A stretch of 5,914 nt of DNA from an uncultured Clostridia bacterium (GTDB taxonomy: Bacteria > Bacillota > Clostridia > Oscillospirales > Oscillospiraceae). The notes below the pieces were generated by a model. It saw only the letters and a program-made list of their open reading frames with translations. It had not been told where the DNA came from and did no database searches. The position numbers and the translations under genes were made by a program. Position 1 is the first letter of the stretch; every line of letters starts with the position of its first letter. The stretch is from NCBI GenBank assembly GCA_937907715.1, contig CALERM010000142.1, positions 1 to 5,914 of the forward strand. The letters are read 5' to 3'. This document shows, in pieces, positions 1 to 5,708 of this stretch.

Positions 1-376
1 GGAGTTTACTGTCCATGTTCAGCACAAAGGTGGTGGTCACGATGTCGTCGAGATCCGCACAGTCGTTCTGCAATTCAAAGACCCACGGGTCTTCAAAATC
101 GTCGCTCTCCGGCTCTGTGGTCAATACCGCGTGTAACGGATACTGCACCGGGCGGGTGAACGCCGCCGCGCAGCGGTCGCAGATTCCGTGAAGAACCGTC
201 TCGACCGTGCCGGTCATCTCCAGCACGCCCGCGGTGTTCCGCACCTGTCCTTTTGCAAGGACCGGTTCTGTAACCGGTTTGCAGCCGCCGAACGGCATAT
301 CGCTTAAATCGACGCTCGTCTCAAAGGGCAGCGTTTCGCCGGGGCTTGTCATAAGCTTGCGAAGTTCCAGCAGCAT
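1..376 (-). CDS. YceD/DUF177 family protein, N-terminal part (runs off left edge)
   Basis: Reading the minus strand from the ATG at 376-374 gives 125 uninterrupted residues up to the window edge, starting MLLELRKLMTSPGE. The visible part has the DUF177 layout: an early LPFE segment, a strand-rich stretch with 'GTVETVLHGICDRC' (Cys66 and Cys69, a CxxC pair), then 'DLDDIV' near residues 108-113. The usual C-terminal cysteine-rich segment lies beyond the window. Family members are typically about 170 residues, so roughly three quarters is present. The start is supported by GGAGGG at 381-386, 4 nt upstream, and by a consensus promoter just beyond. In many bacteria this gene precedes rpmF (ribosomal protein L32), and the family is linked to 23S rRNA/ribosome biogenesis. 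That neighbour would be to the left and is not visible. The family call is from motif recognition; molecular function is poorly defined. Confidence 0.85.
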   Translation of the reverse strand, partial: MLLELRKLMTSPGETLPFETSVDLSDMPFGGCKPVTEPVLAKGQVRNTAGVLEMTGTVETVLHGICDRCAAAFTRPVQYPLHAVLTTEPESDDFEDPWVFELQNDCADLDDIVTTTFVLNMDSKL

Positions 377-408
377 AGCGCCCTCCAATCCATAATCGTG
401 CGATGGAT

Positions 409-437
409 ATTATATCGAAAGAACGCCGGAAAGTCAA
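409..437 (-). promoter_or_regulatory. Sigma-A-type promoter for the YceD/DUF177 gene
   Basis: On the minus strand, TTGACT (432-437; 5/6 to TTGACA) and TATAAT (409-414; perfect) are separated by 17 bp. Transcription should start near position 402, giving a leader of about 25 nt before the ATG at 376. A/T tracts lie directly upstream of the -35 (442-473) and could act as an UP-type element. Seen directly in the sequence; activity is inferred. Confidence 0.8.
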
Positions 438-490
438 ATGCTTTTTCCAAAAAAATTTGTCTTTTTTCAAAAATCTGCGAGCTGCCGCGC

Positions 491-519
491 TTTACACCGC
501 CGCCTTCCCATGATAAAAT
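491..519 (+). promoter_or_regulatory. Extended -10 promoter for the RluA-family gene
   Basis: TTTACA (491-496; 5/6 to TTGACA) and TAAAAT (514-519; 5/6 to TATAAT) are separated by 17 bp. A TG at 511-512 makes it an extended -10 (TGaTAAAAT). Transcription should start near 526, giving a leader of about 50 nt. This places transcription start downstream of the in-frame ATG at 438, so that upstream start cannot be used from this promoter. The promoter is divergent from the DUF177 promoter, with 53 bp between the two -35 elements. Confidence 0.7.
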
Positions 520-560
520 CACGTTGCAGTTCAAAACGTCCGAAAAACGCTCCATATTAT

Positions 561-567
561 AAAGGAG
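561..567 (+). promoter_or_regulatory. Ribosome binding site that fixes the RluA-family start
   Basis: AAAGGAG at 561-567 lies 8 nt before the ATG at 576. The reading frame stays open back to an ATG at 438, but that codon has no comparable Shine-Dalgarno sequence and lies upstream of the predicted promoter. The first recognisable S4-domain residues follow soon after 576, so 576 is the start. Confidence 0.85.
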
Positions 568-575
568 ATTTCAAT

Positions 576-1529
576 ATGAAGGAACTTTCCATCGGCAAAA
601 ACGACGTCGGTCAGCGCCTCGACCGCTTTCTCTGCAAATCGGTTCCGCTGCTTCCGGCGTCGCTGCTGCAGAAATATATCCGCCTCAAGCGCATCAAGGT
701 CAACGGCAAGCGCGCCGAGCGCGACACGCGCCTGTGCGAGGGCGACCTCGTCCAGCTCTACATCAACGACGAATTTTTCGACACGCCGAAGCAGGAAAAC
801 GCCTACCTCACAGTCAGCGCGCCGAAGCTCAGCATTGTCTATGAGGACGAAAATATTCTGCTGGTCGACAAAAAGCCCGGTCAGGCGGTCCATCCCTACG
901 ACGGCTCGGAATACGGCAAGACACTGATCGATCACATTCAGGCGTATTTATATGCCAAGCGCGAATGGCGCCCGCGCGAGGAAAACTCGTTTACGCCCGC
1001 GCTGTGCAACCGCATCGACCGCAACACCGGAGGCATCGTCATCGCGGCAAAAACTGCCGAGGCGCTGCGCGTTCTCAACCAGAAGATCAAGGACCGTGAA
1101 ATCGACAAGCGCTATCTCTGCATCGTCCACGGCACGCCGAAGCCCGCGCAGGGTACGCTGGAAGGGTATCTTTTCAAAGACGCCGTCAAAAACCGCGTCT
1201 ACGTCACCAAAACGCCGCAGAAGGGCGCGAAGACCTGCGCCACGCGATATAAGGTCCTGCAATCGAAAAACGGACTGTCGCTCGTCGAGTGCGAGCTGAT
1301 CACCGGCAGAACCCATCAGATCCGCGCGCAGATGGCGGCGGCAGGCTATCCCCTGCTCGGCGACGGCAAATACGGAAAGCTCGACAAGCAGTACGACCGC
1401 AAAATTCAGGCGCTCTACTCCTACAAGCTCACCTTCCGTTTTACCACGGATTCCGGAAGCCTTGCATATCTGAACGGGAAAACCTTCCAGGTTGCGAGCG
1501 TAAGTTTTGTCTCTGAGTACTTTTCCTGA
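576..1529 (+). CDS. RluA-family 23S rRNA pseudouridine synthase (RluC/RluD-like)
   Basis: A 317-residue protein, close to the roughly 320 residues of E. coli RluC and RluD. It should isomerise specific uridines in structured RNA, most likely 23S rRNA, to pseudouridine. An N-terminal S4 RNA-binding domain spans about residues 10-65 ('RLDRFLCK', then 'RLKRIKVNGKRAERDTRLCEGDLV'-like sequence). The catalytic domain begins near residue 85 with 'IVYEDENILLVDKKPG'. The catalytic aspartate is predicted as Asp148 in 'NRIDRNTGG'. The second conserved motif, 'GRTHQIRAQM', begins at residue 244 and is followed by 'GYPLLGDGKYG'. The catalytic motif has Ile and Gly where textbook RluA members have R-L-D-x-x-T-S-G, a variant familiar from Clostridia. 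The gene has its own promoter and ribosome binding site, and no obvious terminator follows the TGA stop. The exact target uridines cannot be assigned from sequence, so no gene symbol is given. Confidence 0.92.
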   Translation: MKELSIGKNDVGQRLDRFLCKSVPLLPASLLQKYIRLKRIKVNGKRAERDTRLCEGDLVQLYINDEFFDTPKQENAYLTVSAPKLSIVYEDENILLVDKKPGQAVHPYDGSEYGKTLIDHIQAYLYAKREWRPREENSFTPALCNRIDRNTGGIVIAAKTAEALRVLNQKIKDREIDKRYLCIVHGTPKPAQGTLEGYLFKDAVKNRVYVTKTPQKGAKTCATRYKVLQSKNGLSLVECELITGRTHQIRAQMAAAGYPLLGDGKYGKLDKQYDRKIQALYSYKLTFRFTTDSGSLAYLNGKTFQVASVSFVSEYFS

Positions 1530-1580
1530 TAAACGCCCCCGCCTTGCGATAAATTTCGTCAGAATTTTTCACGATTTTTA

Positions 1581-1609
1581 TTGACAAATGGGGGCTTACC
1601 ATTTATATT
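1581..1609 (+). promoter_or_regulatory. Sigma-A-type promoter of the pot operon
   Basis: A perfect -35, TTGACA (1581-1586), is followed after 17 bp by TATATT (1604-1609; 5/6 to TATAAT). A/T-rich sequence precedes it at 1563-1580. Transcription should start near 1616-1617, giving a leader of about 68 nt before potA. The spacing and match make this a strong, probably constitutive-capable promoter. Any control would have to come from a trans-acting regulator or from the leader. Confidence 0.82.
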
Positions 1610-1617
1610 TCTCTTAG

Positions 1618-1644
1618 TGCGCGTCGGGGTACAGCCTGCGCGTA
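1618..1644 (+). repeat. Repeated TGCGCGT motif / possible hairpin at the pot transcription start
   Basis: TGCGCGT occurs twice, at 1618-1624 and 1637-1643, offset by 19 bp. Because GCGC is self-complementary, the same bases can fold in RNA: TGCGCG (1618-1623) pairs with CGCGTA (1639-1644) with one G-U, and the enclosed GGG/CCT can extend it. The element sits at the very start of the predicted potA leader. It could be an operator with two half-sites two helical turns apart, a 5' stabilising hairpin, or chance. No known riboswitch family is recognised. Confidence 0.35.
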
Positions 1645-1684
1645 TTTCCTATGTAAAAATTTATAACGAAACGGGGGATGATAA

Positions 1685-2815
1685 ATGTCCGAAAAGCTCA
1701 TTCGCTTGTCGAATCTTTCCATGACATTTGAGGATGGCGAGACCATTCTCGACGGTATCAATCTGTACATCAACAACAAAGAGTTCCTCACATTGCTGGG
1801 TCCCAGTGGATGCGGAAAAACTACAACGTTACGAATTATCGGTGGTTTTCTGACGCCTACGTCCGGCGATGTGTTTTTTAATGGACAGCGCATCAACGAC
1901 GTGCCGTCCTATAAACGAAAAATCAACACCGTCTTCCAGCGATATGCGCTGTTTCCCCATCTGGACGTGTACGACAATATCGCCTTCGGTCTTCGTCTGG
2001 CAAAGCTCTCGGAAGAAGAGATTGACGACCGCGTGACCGAGATGCTGGAGATCGTCAGCCTCAAGGGCTTTGAAAACCGGCGTGTCACTTCCCTTTCCGG
2101 CGGTCAGCAGCAGCGTGTCGCCATCGCGCGCGCGCTTGTCAACCGCCCGCAGGTGCTGCTGCTCGACGAGCCTCTGGGCGCTTTGGACCTTCGCCTGCGC
2201 AAGGATATGCAGAACGAGCTCAAGAACATCCAGCAGCGCATGGGTATCACGTTTATCTATGTCACGCACGATCAGGAAGAGGCTCTGACCATGTCCGACA
2301 CGATTGTCGTCATGAACAAGGGCAAAATCCAGCAGATCGGCACGCCGCAGGATATCTACAACGAGCCGAAAAACGCTTTCGTTGCAGACTTCATCGGAGA
2401 GTCCAACATTCTCGACGGCGTGATGCTGGACGACTATCTGGTCAAATTCTTTGGGCGCAAGTTCCAGTGCGTCGACAAGGGCTTTGAAAAGGATGAGCCG
2501 GTCGACGTTGTCATCCGCCCGGAGGATATCGACATCGTCCCGTCCGAGCAGGGGCATCTCTGCGGCACGGTAACATCTGTCACCTTCAAGGGCGTCCACT
2601 ACGACACCATTGTCGACTTCAAGGGCTTCAAATGGCTCATTCAGACGACGGACTACTGCCCTGTCGACTCCTACATCGGCATTCGCCTGAATCCGGAGGA
2701 TATTCACATTATGCACAAGAGTGAATATTCCGGCCTCTACGGCGACTATTCGTCCTACAGTGCGGAATACGACGAGATCGCCGACGCACAGGAGGAAGCC
2801 GAAGATGAAGAGTAA
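1685..2815 (+). CDS. potA: Spermidine/putrescine ABC transporter ATP-binding protein PotA
   Basis: A 376-residue cytoplasmic ATPase that should dimerise and power polyamine import through PotB/PotC. Every nucleotide-binding motif is intact: Walker A GPSGCGKTT (39-47), Q-loop Gln85 in 'VFQRYALFPH', signature LSGGQQQRVA (137-146), Walker B VLLLDEP (157-163), D-loop GALD (165-168) and H-loop His195 in 'VTHDQEEAL'. A TOBE-type C-terminal domain covers about 240-345, including 'VVIRPEDI' (275-282). Length matches E. coli PotA (378). The start has GGGGGA at 1673-1678, 6 nt upstream. The C-terminal tail (about 361-376) is strongly acidic, and its Glu codons also form the ribosome binding site of potB, whose ATG lies inside potA (11-nt overlap). 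MalK/UgpC-type sugar ATPases share these motifs, but the adjacent PotB, PotC and PotD genes settle the substrate class. Confidence 0.95.
   Translation: MSEKLIRLSNLSMTFEDGETILDGINLYINNKEFLTLLGPSGCGKTTTLRIIGGFLTPTSGDVFFNGQRINDVPSYKRKINTVFQRYALFPHLDVYDNIAFGLRLAKLSEEEIDDRVTEMLEIVSLKGFENRRVTSLSGGQQQRVAIARALVNRPQVLLLDEPLGALDLRLRKDMQNELKNIQQRMGITFIYVTHDQEEALTMSDTIVVMNKGKIQQIGTPQDIYNEPKNAFVADFIGESNILDGVMLDDYLVKFFGRKFQCVDKGFEKDEPVDVVIRPEDIDIVPSEQGHLCGTVTSVTFKGVHYDTIVDFKGFKWLIQTTDYCPVDSYIGIRLNPEDIHIMHKSEYSGLYGDYSSYSAEYDEIADAQEEAEDEE
2791..2797 (+). promoter_or_regulatory. Ribosome binding site fixing the potB start, inside potA
   Basis: GGAGGAA at 2791-2797 precedes the ATG at 2805 with normal spacing (8 nt after GGAGGA). 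The potB frame is open further back, to an ATG at 2721, but that would add 28 residues read out of frame across the potA tail. These lack the character of a PotB N-terminus, which here begins MKSKLLSAPY directly before the first membrane segment. Confidence 0.85.
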
Positions 2816-3623
2816 GCTCCTTTCTGCGCCGTACATCGTGTGGATGATTCTGTTTACGCTCATCCCGCTTTGCATCGTCTTTTATTACGCGCTCACCGAT
2901 TCCATCACGGGCGAGTTCACCCTTGCGAACCTCGCCTCCATGGGAACGTATCTTCCCATCTTTCTGCGCTCAATCTGGCTGAGCCTGTTCGCGTCTCTGA
3001 TCTGCCTGGTCATCGGCTACCCCGTTGCGTACTTTATCGCGCAGTGCAAGCCGCTGACGCAGCGCTTTCTGGAGATGCTGATTATGCTCCCGATGTGCAT
3101 GAGCTTTCTGCTGCGCACGCTCGCGTGGGTGGCGATGCTGGAGGACACCGGCATTATCAACAACTTCATCCGCGCGCTGGGGCTGTCTCCGCTGCCCCTC
3201 ATCCGCAACAATGGCGCGGTCATTCTCGGCATGGTCTATAACTACCTGCCGTACATGATTCTGCCGCTGTACACGGTCATTATGAAGATTGACAAGCGCC
3301 TCGTTGAAGCGGCGCTGGACCTCGGCTGTACGCCCAGGCAGGTCTTCACAAAGGTCGTTCTTCCGCTGTCGGGTCCCGGCATTCTCTCTGGGCTTACCAT
3401 GGTGTTCGTTCCTGCCGTGTCGACCTTCTACATTTCCCAGAAGCTCGGCTCGACCGGCGCCACGCTCATCGGCGACGTCATCGAGTCCCAGTTCAAGACC
3501 GCATATAACCCGAATCTCGGCGCGGCAATGAGTCTGGTGCTGATGATTCTCATTTTCGTCTGCGTGTCGATCATGAACCGCTTCGGCGAGACGGATGAAG
3601 AGGAGGTCATGGCAAAGGTATGA
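2805..3623 (+). CDS. potB: Spermidine/putrescine ABC transporter permease PotB
   Basis: A 272-residue inner-membrane permease (E. coli PotB is 275) that forms the translocation pore with PotC. Six hydrophobic segments are visible, at about residues 8-30, 55-79, 88-110, 137-160, 190-212 and 238-258. The cytoplasmic EAA loop that docks onto the ATPase is at 168-187 ('EAALDLGCTPRQVFTKVVLP'). The 'VFVPAVSTFYI' stretch followed by 'TLIGDVIESQF' matches the PotB/PotH subfamily rather than PotC. The start at 2805 overlaps potA by 11 nt and has a strong embedded ribosome binding site, pointing to coupled translation. The C-terminus is acidic (GETDEEEVMAKV), and the GAG-GAG codons there supply the AGGAGG upstream of potC. 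The stop overlaps the potC start as ATGA. Confidence 0.94.
   Translation: MKSKLLSAPYIVWMILFTLIPLCIVFYYALTDSITGEFTLANLASMGTYLPIFLRSIWLSLFASLICLVIGYPVAYFIAQCKPLTQRFLEMLIMLPMCMSFLLRTLAWVAMLEDTGIINNFIRALGLSPLPLIRNNGAVILGMVYNYLPYMILPLYTVIMKIDKRLVEAALDLGCTPRQVFTKVVLPLSGPGILSGLTMVFVPAVSTFYISQKLGSTGATLIGDVIESQFKTAYNPNLGAAMSLVLMILIFVCVSIMNRFGETDEEEVMAKV
3601..3606 (+). promoter_or_regulatory. Distant ribosome binding site for potC
   Basis: A perfect AGGAGG lies at 3601-3606, but 13 nt separate it from the potC ATG at 3620, longer than the usual 5-9. A weaker AAAGG at 3614-3618 is too close (1 nt). The ATG at 3609-3611 is only 2 nt from the motif and is in the potB frame (Met269). With the ATGA overlap, potC is probably started mainly by ribosomes finishing potB. 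Confidence 0.6.
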
Positions 3624-4441
3624 AACACGTAAACCGCACCATTACCGTTCTGGTCTTCATCTTCCTCTATATCCCCATGATCGTGTTGGCGGTCGCCTCG
3701 TTCAACGAAGGGCTCGACATTGCAACCTTCAAGGGCTTCACCTTCCGCCAGTACGGCAACCTTTTCCGCGACGAGACGCTTCTGACGCTGCTGCGAAACT
3801 CGCTGATCATTGCGATTCTGTCGAGTCTTCTCGCAACGTTCTTCGGCACCATGGCAGCCGTCGGCATCCACTCGATGAAGGGACGGATGCGCAAGGCGGT
3901 CATGACGCTCACCAATATCCCTATGACCAACCCCGATATCGTGACCGGCGTTGCACTGGCGCTTCTGTTCGCGTTCACGGGCACGATGCTCAAGATCAAC
4001 TCCATTCTGGGCTTCTGGACGCTTCTGATTGCGCACATCACGTTTAACCTCCCCTACGTCATTCTGAACGTCATGCCGAAGCTTCAGCAGATGGACCCGG
4101 ACCTTGAGGAAGCAGCACTGGACCTCGGCTGCACGCCGTTTCAGGCGTTCACAAAGGTCGTCATTCACGAGATCATGCCCGGCATCATCTCCGGCGCTCT
4201 GATGGCGTTTACCATGAGCCTCGACGACTTCGTCATTTCGTACTTTGTCACCGGTTCGAGCTTCATCACCCTTCCGGTCGAGATTTACAACTACACCAAA
4301 AAGCCGATTCAGCCGAAGATCTACGCCCTGTTTACGCTGATGTTCGCAGTAATTCTGGTTCTGATGGTGGTTATGAATCTGCTGCAGGCGCGCAGTGAAA
4401 AACGCGTCCAGCACGGCGCACAGAGGAGGGTCCGCAGATGA
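3620..4441 (+). CDS. potC: Spermidine/putrescine ABC transporter permease PotC
   Basis: A 273-residue membrane permease (E. coli PotC is 264), partner of PotB. Hydrophobic segments lie at about 8-28, 60-84, 104-123, 131-153, 186-208 and 235-255. The EAA loop is at 164-183 ('EAALDLGCTPFQAFTKVVIH'), followed by 'EIMPGIISGALMAF'. The 'SLDDFVISYF' motif (200-209) is a hallmark of the PotC/PotI subfamily and separates it from PotB. The gene starts inside the potB stop (ATGA) and ends the same way with potD. The short C-terminal tail after the last helix is strongly basic (from about residue 257, ending RRVRR), consistent with a cytoplasmic end. Its AGG-AGG arginine codons form the potD ribosome binding site, at 4425-4430. 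Confidence 0.94.
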   Translation: MKHVNRTITVLVFIFLYIPMIVLAVASFNEGLDIATFKGFTFRQYGNLFRDETLLTLLRNSLIIAILSSLLATFFGTMAAVGIHSMKGRMRKAVMTLTNIPMTNPDIVTGVALALLFAFTGTMLKINSILGFWTLLIAHITFNLPYVILNVMPKLQQMDPDLEEAALDLGCTPFQAFTKVVIHEIMPGIISGALMAFTMSLDDFVISYFVTGSSFITLPVEIYNYTKKPIQPKIYALFTLMFAVILVLMVVMNLLQARSEKRVQHGAQRRVRR

Positions 4442-5634
4442 AAAAAAGACTTCTCTCTTCCCTTTTGATGCTCGCGCTGATGCTTGCGCTGCTTCCGACG
4501 ACGGCGCTCGCTGCCAAGAACGAGATTACCGTCTACAACTGGGGACAGTATATCTCCGACGGCACCGACGACAGCATGGACGTCATCCACAAGTTTGAGG
4601 AAGAAACCGGCATCAAGGTCAACTATCTGACGTTTGACTCCAACGAGTCGATGTACACGAAGCTCAAAACCGGCGGCACGTCGTATGACGTGATCATTCC
4701 TTCGGATTACATGATCGCAAAGCTCATTTCCGAGGATATGCTTGAGCCGATCAATTTTGAGAATATTCCGAACTATGAGTATATCGACGAGGCGTTCCGC
4801 AATCAGGCGTATGACCCGGAAAACAAGTATTCCGTCCCCTACACCTGGGGCACGGTAGGCTTGATCTACAACACGAAGTACATTTCCGAAGAGGACGCAA
4901 AGAGCTGGAGCTGCCTGTGGAACAGCAAATACGCCGGCAAGCTTCTCATGTTTGATAATCCCCGCGACGCTTTTGCCATCGCCGAGTCGATGCTCGGCTA
5001 CAGCTACAACACCGAAGATGCACAGGAGCTCAAAAACGCCGCCGATCTTCTCGCGACGCAGAAGCCCGTTCTGCAGGCTTACGTCATGGACCAGATCTTT
5101 GACAAGCTCGAGCGCGGCGAGGCGTGGGCTGCGCCCTACTACGCAGGCGACTATCTGACAATGGTCGAGGAAAACCCGGACCTCGCGTTCAGCTTTCCGA
5201 AAGAAGGCTTCAACATCTTTATTGACGCCATGTGCATTCCGAAGGGCTGCCAGAACAAGGAAGGCGCTGAGGCGTTTATCAACTTCCTCTGCCGTCCGGA
5301 CGTGTCCGCAGCAAACCTCGATTACATCGGCTACTCCACGCCGGAAACCGCGGCAAAAGAGTATATGGACGAGGAGGTCATCGAAAGCCCTGTCTCCTAC
5401 CCGGATGATGAGACGCTGGCTCGCAGCGAGTCGTTCGCGGAACTCGGCATGGAGGCGACGCAGACGATGAACGATCTGTGGCTGTCGGTCAAGACCGAGG
5501 GTGCAAATACCACGCTGTATCTCGCCCTGACGCTTGCCGCCGTCGCCGCCGTGGTCGCTTTCTTCCTGATTTCCGCCGCCGTCACCCGGCGCAGAAAGGC
5601 ACGCCGCTGCCGCAAATGGCGCGAAGCTGAATAA
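4438..5634 (+). CDS. potD: Polyamine ABC transporter substrate-binding protein PotD, with C-terminal membrane anchor
   Basis: A 398-residue extracytoplasmic binding protein, longer than E. coli PotD (348) because of a C-terminal extension. An N-terminal signal peptide is clear: KKR, a hydrophobic core (about 5-20), then TTALA with probable signal peptidase I cleavage after Ala25. There is no lipobox; the first cysteine of the whole protein is Cys159. PotD features follow in order: 'YNWGQYIS' (33-40), 'YDVIIPSDY' (83-91), 'YSVPYTWGTVGLIYNT' (131-146), 'MFDNPRDAF' (171-179), 'FIDAMCIPKG' (261-270) and 'INFLCRPDV' (281-289). The usual binding-protein fold ends near residue 352. A hydrophobic helix (360-382) and a basic tail follow. 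By alignment to E. coli PotD from memory, Asp263 corresponds to Asp257 and Asp177 to Glu171, while Trp229, Trp255, Asp168 and Thr35 are replaced by Tyr234, Phe261, Asn174 and Gly36. AGAGGAGGG (4422-4430), 7 nt upstream, supports the start, which overlaps the potC stop. Spermidine versus putrescine preference cannot be decided from sequence. Confidence 0.93.
   Translation: MKKRLLSSLLMLALMLALLPTTALAAKNEITVYNWGQYISDGTDDSMDVIHKFEEETGIKVNYLTFDSNESMYTKLKTGGTSYDVIIPSDYMIAKLISEDMLEPINFENIPNYEYIDEAFRNQAYDPENKYSVPYTWGTVGLIYNTKYISEEDAKSWSCLWNSKYAGKLLMFDNPRDAFAIAESMLGYSYNTEDAQELKNAADLLATQKPVLQAYVMDQIFDKLERGEAWAAPYYAGDYLTMVEENPDLAFSFPKEGFNIFIDAMCIPKGCQNKEGAEAFINFLCRPDVSAANLDYIGYSTPETAAKEYMDEEVIESPVSYPDDETLARSESFAELGMEATQTMNDLWLSVKTEGANTTLYLALTLAAVAAVVAFFLISAAVTRRRKARRCRKWREAE
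5515..5583 (+). other. Segment encoding the PotD C-terminal transmembrane helix
   Basis: Codons 360-382 of potD encode an unbroken hydrophobic stretch of about 23 residues rich in Ala, Leu and Val. It is followed at once by TRRRKARRCRKWREAE, with eight Arg/Lys residues in the first eleven. This is a classical stop-transfer arrangement: binding domain outside, basic tail in the cytoplasm. It would explain why the protein has a signal peptide without a lipobox. There is no LPxTG-type sorting motif before the helix. Confidence 0.8.
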
Positions 5635-5639
5635 CAGAC

Positions 5640-5672
5640 AAAACCGCAGTATGCAAGCATACTGCGGTTTTT
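5640..5672 (+). terminator. Intrinsic terminator after potD, possibly bidirectional
   Basis: A perfect 14-bp inverted repeat: AAAACCGCAGTATG (5640-5653), loop CAAG (5654-5657), then CATACTGCGGTTTT (5658-5671). It ends in five T residues (5668-5672) and starts 6 nt after the potD stop. Read on the minus strand, the same hairpin ends in four T residues, 37 nt past the stop of the convergent gene, so it may terminate both transcripts, more weakly in that direction. Confidence 0.92.
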
Positions 5673-5708
5673 CGCGCCTTGGGAACAGACACGCCCGCAG
5701 TCGGAAGT

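Noticed and set aside
438..575. 46-codon N-terminal extension of the RluA-family frame back to an ATG at 438
   Set aside because: It lies across both the A/T tracts and the predicted promoter, has no ribosome binding site, and its translation does not resemble the S4 domain. The AAAGGAG-preceded ATG at 576 is the real start.
1534..1595. GCCCCC (1534-1539) and GGGGGC (1590-1595) as a terminator stem for the RluA-family gene
   Set aside because: A 6-bp stem with a 50-nt loop and no T-run directly after is not a credible terminator, and the right arm lies inside the pot promoter spacer. AAATT/AATTT near 1550-1567 is A/T only and also too weak.
1617..1684. Possible GTG-initiated leader peptide in front of potA
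   Set aside because: The GTG coincides with the predicted transcription start, has no ribosome binding site, and the frame runs out of phase into potA. Nothing suggests an attenuator peptide.
1603..1896. 97-codon minus-strand frame containing 'VVVFPHPLGPS'
   Set aside because: This is the familiar antisense image of an ABC ATPase Walker A region, often mis-annotated as a protein. It also covers the pot leader and has no independent support.
2721..2804. 28-codon extension of potB back to an ATG at 2721
   Set aside because: It is read out of frame over the potA C-terminus with no good ribosome binding site; the ATG at 2805 has a strong one and yields a normal-length PotB.
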